Shown in pieces: positions 14,731 to 18,014 of a stretch of 18,014 nt of DNA. The stretch's first letter is position 1; each line of letters opens with the position of its first letter. Under the pieces are notes generated by a model. The model made no database searches. It was not told the DNA's origin and saw nothing but the letters and a program-made list of their open reading frames with translations. This stretch comes from SKNW01 sp050485865. Its GTDB lineage: Bacteria > Gemmatimonadota > Gemmatimonadetes > Longimicrobiales > Gaopeijiaceae. The position numbers were made by a program, and so were the translations under genes. Location of the stretch: assembly GCA_050485865.1 (NCBI GenBank), contig JBJHCE010000055.1:1-18014 (forward strand). The letters run 5' to 3'.

Positions 14731-15347
14731 TCTCGCGCATTCGCGGCGTCCTCCTCCCCCGGGAGGCGGGAATGGAGGCCGATGCCGGGGGGGGGACGGT
14801 GGAGGTGGCCACCTCCGGCGGGGTGGTCTACCGGGTGGAGATCCCCCGGACGGTGGCCGAGCGCCTTCCACCCGCGGGGAGTGAGGTGGAGCTCCGGATC
14901 CACCACGTGGTGAAGGCCGAGGACCAGGTCCTCTACGGGTTCCTGGATCCGGTGGAGCGGCTCCTCTTCCGGACCCTCCTCACCGCGCCCAAGGTGGGGG
15001 GGCGGACGGCGCTCGCCCTCATGTCCACCATGCCGGTGGCGCGCCTCGCCCGGGCGCTGGAGGAGCGGGACCTGGCGATCCTGGCCCAGGCGCCGGGGGT
15101 GGGGAAGAAGCTGGCCGAAAACATTGCCGTGGCGCTCTCCGATCGGGTGAAGGCGCTCGGGATCGCGCCTGCGGTCACCGCCGAGGGTGCTGCCGCCTCC
15201 GCCTCGCCCCGGCAGGCTGCGGTTCGGGCGCTTGCCGCCCTCGGAATGTCCCTCGACGAAGCGGACCGGGCGGTGGACCGGGTCCTGGAGGAGGACGCAG
15301 GCGCCGACACCGACACCCTGATCCGGAAGGCCCTGGCCCGCCGATGA
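14727..15347 (+). CDS. ruvA: Holliday junction branch migration protein RuvA
   Basis: RuvA binds the four-way junction and loads RuvB, 206 aa (E. coli 203). The N-terminal OB-fold begins ISRIRGVLL and includes GGVVYRVEIP and VKAEDQVLYGF. Two helix-hairpin-helix motifs follow: TAPKVGGRTALAL (~86-98) and QAPGVGKKLAENI (~121-133). A variable linker leads to domain III (ALAALGMSLDEADRAVDRVL), which contacts RuvB. The OB-fold carries a short insertion, AGMEADAGGG (~14-23), that coincides with an uninterrupted G9 tract at 14787-14795. GTG 14727 overlaps the ruvC stop, so the two are translationally coupled. Confidence 0.95.
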   Translation: MISRIRGVLLPREAGMEADAGGGTVEVATSGGVVYRVEIPRTVAERLPPAGSEVELRIHHVVKAEDQVLYGFLDPVERLLFRTLLTAPKVGGRTALALMSTMPVARLARALEERDLAILAQAPGVGKKLAENIAVALSDRVKALGIAPAVTAEGAAASASPRQAAVRALAALGMSLDEADRAVDRVLEEDAGADTDTLIRKALARR

Positions 15348-15360
15348 AGCCGCCCGCCCC

Positions 15361-16419
15361 ATGACCTTGCCCCGCCACGAGATCACGACCCCCGAGGCGC
15401 TCCCCGACGAGCGGGAGACCGAGCCCGGGCTGCGCCCCCGGCGCCTGGACGAGTTCGTCGGGCAGGAACGGGTGCGCGAGGCGCTTTCCATTGCCATCGA
15501 GGCGGCGAGGGGGCGGGGCGAGCCCCTGGACCACGTCCTCTTCCATGGCCCCCCGGGGCTCGGAAAGACGACGCTGGCGGAACTCCTCTCCCGCGAGATG
15601 GGGGTCCAGATGCGGCAGACGTCGGGTCCGGTCCTCGAGAAGCCCGCCGACCTCGTGGCCCTCCTCACCGCCCAGGAGCCGGGGGACATCCTCTTCATCG
15701 ACGAGATCCATCGCCTCCGGCCGATCCTCGAGGAGTTCCTCTACCCGGCCATGGAGGACCACAAGGTGGAGATCCGGCTCTCCGAAGGGGCCCACGCCCA
15801 GACCATGACGATGCAGGTCGCTCCCTTCACCCTGGTTGGGGCCACCACCCGCTTCGGACTCCTCACCTCGCCGATGCGGGCGCGGTTCGGGATCGTGCAG
15901 CGGCTGAACTTCTATCCGCCGGAGGAGCTCGCCCGGATCGTCACGCGGAGCGCCTACGTGCTGGGGGTGAAGACCACCACCGAGGGGGCGGGCGAGCTCG
16001 CGCGGCGCTCCCGGGGGACCCCGCGGGTGGCGAACCGTCTCCTCCGCCGGGTCCGGGATTACGCCCAGGTCCGGGCGAACGGGGTCATCGACGGGGAGGT
16101 GGCCCGCGCCGCCCTCGAACTCCTCGACGTGGACGAGTACGGCCTGGACGAAATGGACGTCCGGATCCTCCGGACGATCCTCGAGAAGTTCGAGGGGGGT
16201 CCGGTGGGGCTCGCCTCGCTGGCGGTCTCCCTCGGCGAGGACCAGGAGACCCTCGAGGAGGTCTACGAGCCCTTCCTGATCCAGGAGGGGTTCCTCATGC
16301 GCACCGCCAGGGGGCGGGTCGCCACCCCCAGGAGCTACCGCCGCTTCGGCTTCGCACTTCCCGAACCGGGTGTCCCCGGCTCGGCCGGCCCCCAGCCCGG
16401 CCTCTTCGACGGGGAATGA
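15361..16419 (+). CDS. ruvB: Holliday junction branch migration helicase RuvB
   Basis: The hexameric AAA+ motor of the RuvAB complex, 352 aa (E. coli 336). Walker A GPPGLGKTT (63-71), Walker B FIDEIH (112-117), sensor-1 GATTR (160-164), and the arginine-finger region SPMRARFG (170-177) are all intact. The C-terminal winged-helix domain follows (GLDEMDVRILRTILEKFEGG, then YEPFLIQEGFLMRTARGR). ATG 15361 is 13 nt after the ruvA stop. No clear Shine-Dalgarno precedes it, so expression probably relies on reinitiation after ruvA. The stop overlaps the queA start (ATGA, 16416-16419). A short proline/glycine tail after PRSYRRFG is not conserved. Confidence 0.97.
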   Translation: MTLPRHEITTPEALPDERETEPGLRPRRLDEFVGQERVREALSIAIEAARGRGEPLDHVLFHGPPGLGKTTLAELLSREMGVQMRQTSGPVLEKPADLVALLTAQEPGDILFIDEIHRLRPILEEFLYPAMEDHKVEIRLSEGAHAQTMTMQVAPFTLVGATTRFGLLTSPMRARFGIVQRLNFYPPEELARIVTRSAYVLGVKTTTEGAGELARRSRGTPRVANRLLRRVRDYAQVRANGVIDGEVARAALELLDVDEYGLDEMDVRILRTILEKFEGGPVGLASLAVSLGEDQETLEEVYEPFLIQEGFLMRTARGRVATPRSYRRFGFALPEPGVPGSAGPQPGLFDGE

Positions 16420-17531
16420 GCGCCCCCGATCTGACCCGCGCCTCGAGCTACGACTACGCCCTGCCGCCGGAGCTCGTGGCCCGCTACCCGGCGGAGCGGA
16501 GGGATGCCTCCCGGCTCCTGGTGGTGCGCCCCGGCGACCCGGCCGCCGGCCCCGGTGCGGCCCCGGTCCCCTTCGAGCACCGTACCTTCGCCGACCTCCC
16601 GGAGTACCTCCGACCCGGCGACCTCCTGGTGCTGAACGAGTCCCGGGTCCTCCCGGTGCGCCTCCTCGGAACGAAGCCCACCGGCGCCCGGTGCGAGGTC
16701 CTCCTCCTCCGCCCCGTGGACGACACCCTCCTCCTCTGGGAGGCCCTCGTGCGGCCGGGCTCCAAGCTCAAGCCCGGACGCAGGGTGATCGTCTCCCCCG
16801 GCGCCTTCGAGGTCGCGGTGGAGGCGGGGCTCCCCGACGGAGGGCGGATCGTGCGCCTGGAAGGGGCGCCCGGGGAGGCGCCGGAAGGGGGCGTGGACGC
16901 GGCACTCGCCCGCCACGGTCGCATCCCCCTCCCCCCCTACCTCGAGCGGGACGAGGAGCCGCTGGACCGGGAGCGGTACCAGACCGTGTACGCCCGTGCG
17001 CCGGGGTCGGTGGCGGCGCCCACGGCGGGGCTTCACTTCACGGCCGAGCTCCTCCGGCGGATCGAGGCGGCGGGGGTCGGGCTCGCGCGGGTGACCCTCC
17101 ACGTGGGGCCCGGGACCTTCCGGCCGGTGGAGGTGGAGGACATTTCCGGGCACGTGATGCACGCCGAGCGGTGGGAGGTCCCCCCGGAGGCGGCGGCCGC
17201 CATCGCGCGCACCCGGGCCCGCGGCGGGCGGGTGTGGGCGGTGGGCACCACGGTGGTGCGGACGCTGGAGTCGGCGGCGGAGGGGGCGGAGGGCGGCCTC
17301 GTCCGGCCCGGATCCGGCGAAACCCGGCTCTTCCTCCACCCCGGGGTCCCCTTCCGGGTGGTGGACGGCCTCGTCACGAACTTCCACCTCCCGCGCTCCA
17401 CCCTCCTCATGCTGGTGGCGGCCATGGCCGGGTACGAGCGCACGATGGCGGCGTATGCCGAGGCGGTGCGGGAAGGGTACCGGTTCTATTCCTACGGGGA
17501 TGCGATGCTCATCGGCCCCCGGGGGGGGTGA
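16416..17531 (+). CDS. queA: S-adenosylmethionine:tRNA ribosyltransferase-isomerase QueA
   Basis: QueA transfers the ribosyl part of SAM to 7-aminomethyl-7-deazaguanine in tRNA, making epoxyqueuosine. At 371 aa it is close to E. coli (356). Visible signatures: YDYALPPELVARYPAERRD at the start, GDLLVLNESRVLPVRL, GRIPLPPYL, ERYQTVYARAPGSVAAPTAG leading into LHFT, LHVGPGTFRPV, HAERWEV, GTTVVRTLES, and VTNFHLPRSTLLMLVAAM near the C terminus. The start overlaps the ruvB stop, and the ruvAB-queA order is common in bacteria. The next pathway gene, tgt, usually follows but does not appear here. The coding end contains a C5G8 homopolymer (17516-17528) directly before the TGA. Confidence 0.96.
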   Translation: MSAPDLTRASSYDYALPPELVARYPAERRDASRLLVVRPGDPAAGPGAAPVPFEHRTFADLPEYLRPGDLLVLNESRVLPVRLLGTKPTGARCEVLLLRPVDDTLLLWEALVRPGSKLKPGRRVIVSPGAFEVAVEAGLPDGGRIVRLEGAPGEAPEGGVDAALARHGRIPLPPYLERDEEPLDRERYQTVYARAPGSVAAPTAGLHFTAELLRRIEAAGVGLARVTLHVGPGTFRPVEVEDISGHVMHAERWEVPPEAAAAIARTRARGGRVWAVGTTVVRTLESAAEGAEGGLVRPGSGETRLFLHPGVPFRVVDGLVTNFHLPRSTLLMLVAAMAGYERTMAAYAEAVREGYRFYSYGDAMLIGPRGG

Positions 17532-17806
17532 GACGGGACGCGCGACCCCTCCCGCGTCTCCGCGGAGACGTCTTCCGGGTGCGCGCCGTCCCGAATTCCC
17601 ATGCGGAAGTCCCCGTTTCCCATGTTCGGGGGTTGACGGCTTTTCGAGCTTCGGGGTGGCCTGACTGCGGGGCCTCCGCCGTAGGCGGAGCTCCGGGGGT
17701 CCTTCGAAGACCCCCGGGGCCCGCGAGGGCGTGCACGGGTTCGCCGGAAAGCCCGCAAGGCCCACCCCTATATCATCCTTCCTGGACCGCCCGACCCGAG
17801 GTTCCC
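17532..17806. repeat. Intergenic region packed with inverted repeats
   Basis: This 275-nt spacer contains no convincing ORF but several inverted repeats. (a) Directly after the queA stop, a long imperfect stem joins 17535-17548 to 17577-17592. (b) Inside it is a perfect 16-nt palindrome, CGTCTCCGCGGAGACG (17555-17570). (c) A weak hairpin joins 17611-17615 to 17627-17631. (d) CTCCGCC (17674-17680) pairs with GGCGGAG (17684-17690) around a 3-nt loop. (e) 17693-17701 pairs perfectly with 17709-17717. (f) A small hairpin with one G-T pair joins 17736-17741 to 17750-17755. None has a good T-run, so they are poor candidates for intrinsic terminators. TTCCCATG occurs three times (17596, 17617, and at the start codon of the next gene). 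Confidence 0.75.
17769..17801 (+). promoter_or_regulatory. Candidate -10 element and ribosome-binding site for the DUF222/HNH gene
   Basis: TATATCAT (17769-17776) is the most AT-rich spot in the spacer and contains TATCAT, a 5/6 match to the -10 consensus. GAGG (17798-17801) lies 5 nt before the ATG. No -35 hexamer is visible at normal spacing, so promoter assignment is tentative; the ribosome site is good. Confidence 0.4.
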
Positions 17807-18014
17807 ATGACTCCTTTTGCCCCCGCCTCCGACCTTCCGCCCTGCATCGTCCCGTCCGACCCCGAGCGTGCCCGCGCCCTTGAAGCGGACATTGCCGAGC
17901 TCTCCGCCCACCTGGACGCGGCGACCCACCGGCTCCTCCGGATGATCGCCGAGTTCGACCGCATCCGGGGGTGGGCGCCGGCGGGGGCACGGAGCTGCGC
18001 CGAGTGGCTCTCCT
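17807..18014 (+). CDS. DUF222-domain protein, probable HNH endonuclease (3' truncated by window edge)
   Basis: The frame from ATG 17807 is open to the right edge, giving 69 residues. After a ~20-residue non-conserved start come a helical segment (ARALEADIAELSAHLDAATH), then RLLRMIAEFDRIRGW and GARSCAEWLS. This is the characteristic opening of DUF222 proteins, which typically carry a C-terminal HNH nuclease domain (the 13E12-repeat family). The nuclease part is outside the window, so nuclease activity is inferred only from the family. GAGG sits 5 nt before the ATG. The gene takes the position where tgt often follows queA, behind a palindrome-rich spacer, which could mark an insertion. Confidence 0.75.
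   Translation, partial: MTPFAPASDLPPCIVPSDPERARALEADIAELSAHLDAATHRLLRMIAEFDRIRGWAPAGARSCAEWLS

Noticed and set aside
17674..17717. Hairpins after queA as an intrinsic terminator
   Set aside because: Stems are good but no T-run follows either of them on the + strand.
17535..17755. A CRISPR array
   Set aside because: The inverted repeats differ from each other in sequence and spacing; there are no regularly spaced direct repeats.

Overview
The window is very GC-rich, Gram-negative bacterial DNA that looks chromosomal. The Gram-negative call rests on a TonB-dependent outer-membrane receptor, a TonB_C-domain lipoprotein and a signal-peptide-bearing pyrophosphatase. The gene mix (flavoprotein-linked KorAB, Caulobacter-type receptor, rhomboid with a soluble tail, DUF222/HNH protein) together with the base composition fits Gemmatimonadota best. 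That placement is inference; no rRNA or other strong phylogenetic marker is present.

Layout, left to right. (1) Bases 1-3676 hold three translationally coupled + strand genes for a 2-oxoacid (probably 2-oxoglutarate) oxidoreductase: the C-terminal part of a GltD-like flavoprotein fused to two [4Fe-4S] clusters, a fused gamma-alpha subunit, and the TPP-binding beta subunit. (2) A TonB-dependent receptor stands alone at 3809-6592 and ends in a 16-bp perfect-stem terminator. (3) A family I inorganic pyrophosphatase with a probable signal peptide lies on the minus strand (6657-7325). (4) From 7573 to 17531, ten + strand genes run with gaps of 43 nt or less and four 4-nt stop/start overlaps: mutS, a TonB_C lipoprotein, cystathionine beta-synthase, D-Ala-D-Ala ligase, a rhomboid protease, yebC, ruvC, ruvA, ruvB and queA. 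(5) A 275-nt spacer packed with inverted repeats follows queA. (6) The start of a DUF222/HNH-type gene runs off the right edge.

How the genes fit together. The left cluster moves electrons between a 2-oxoacid/CoA couple and ferredoxin or NAD(P)H. The long right-hand run combines genome maintenance (MutS, RuvABC, and YebC as a translation or regulatory factor) with cell-wall precursor synthesis (Ddl), sulfur amino-acid metabolism (Cbs), membrane proteolysis (rhomboid) and tRNA queuosine synthesis (QueA). YebC-RuvCAB-QueA is a well-known bacterial neighbourhood.

I see no CRISPR array, tRNA, rRNA, insertion sequence or prophage, and no clear-cut undescribed multi-gene system. The items most worth a second look are the flavoprotein-coupled Kor cluster, the apparently exported pyrophosphatase, the likely leaderless mutS start, and the palindrome-dense spacer next to the DUF222/HNH gene.
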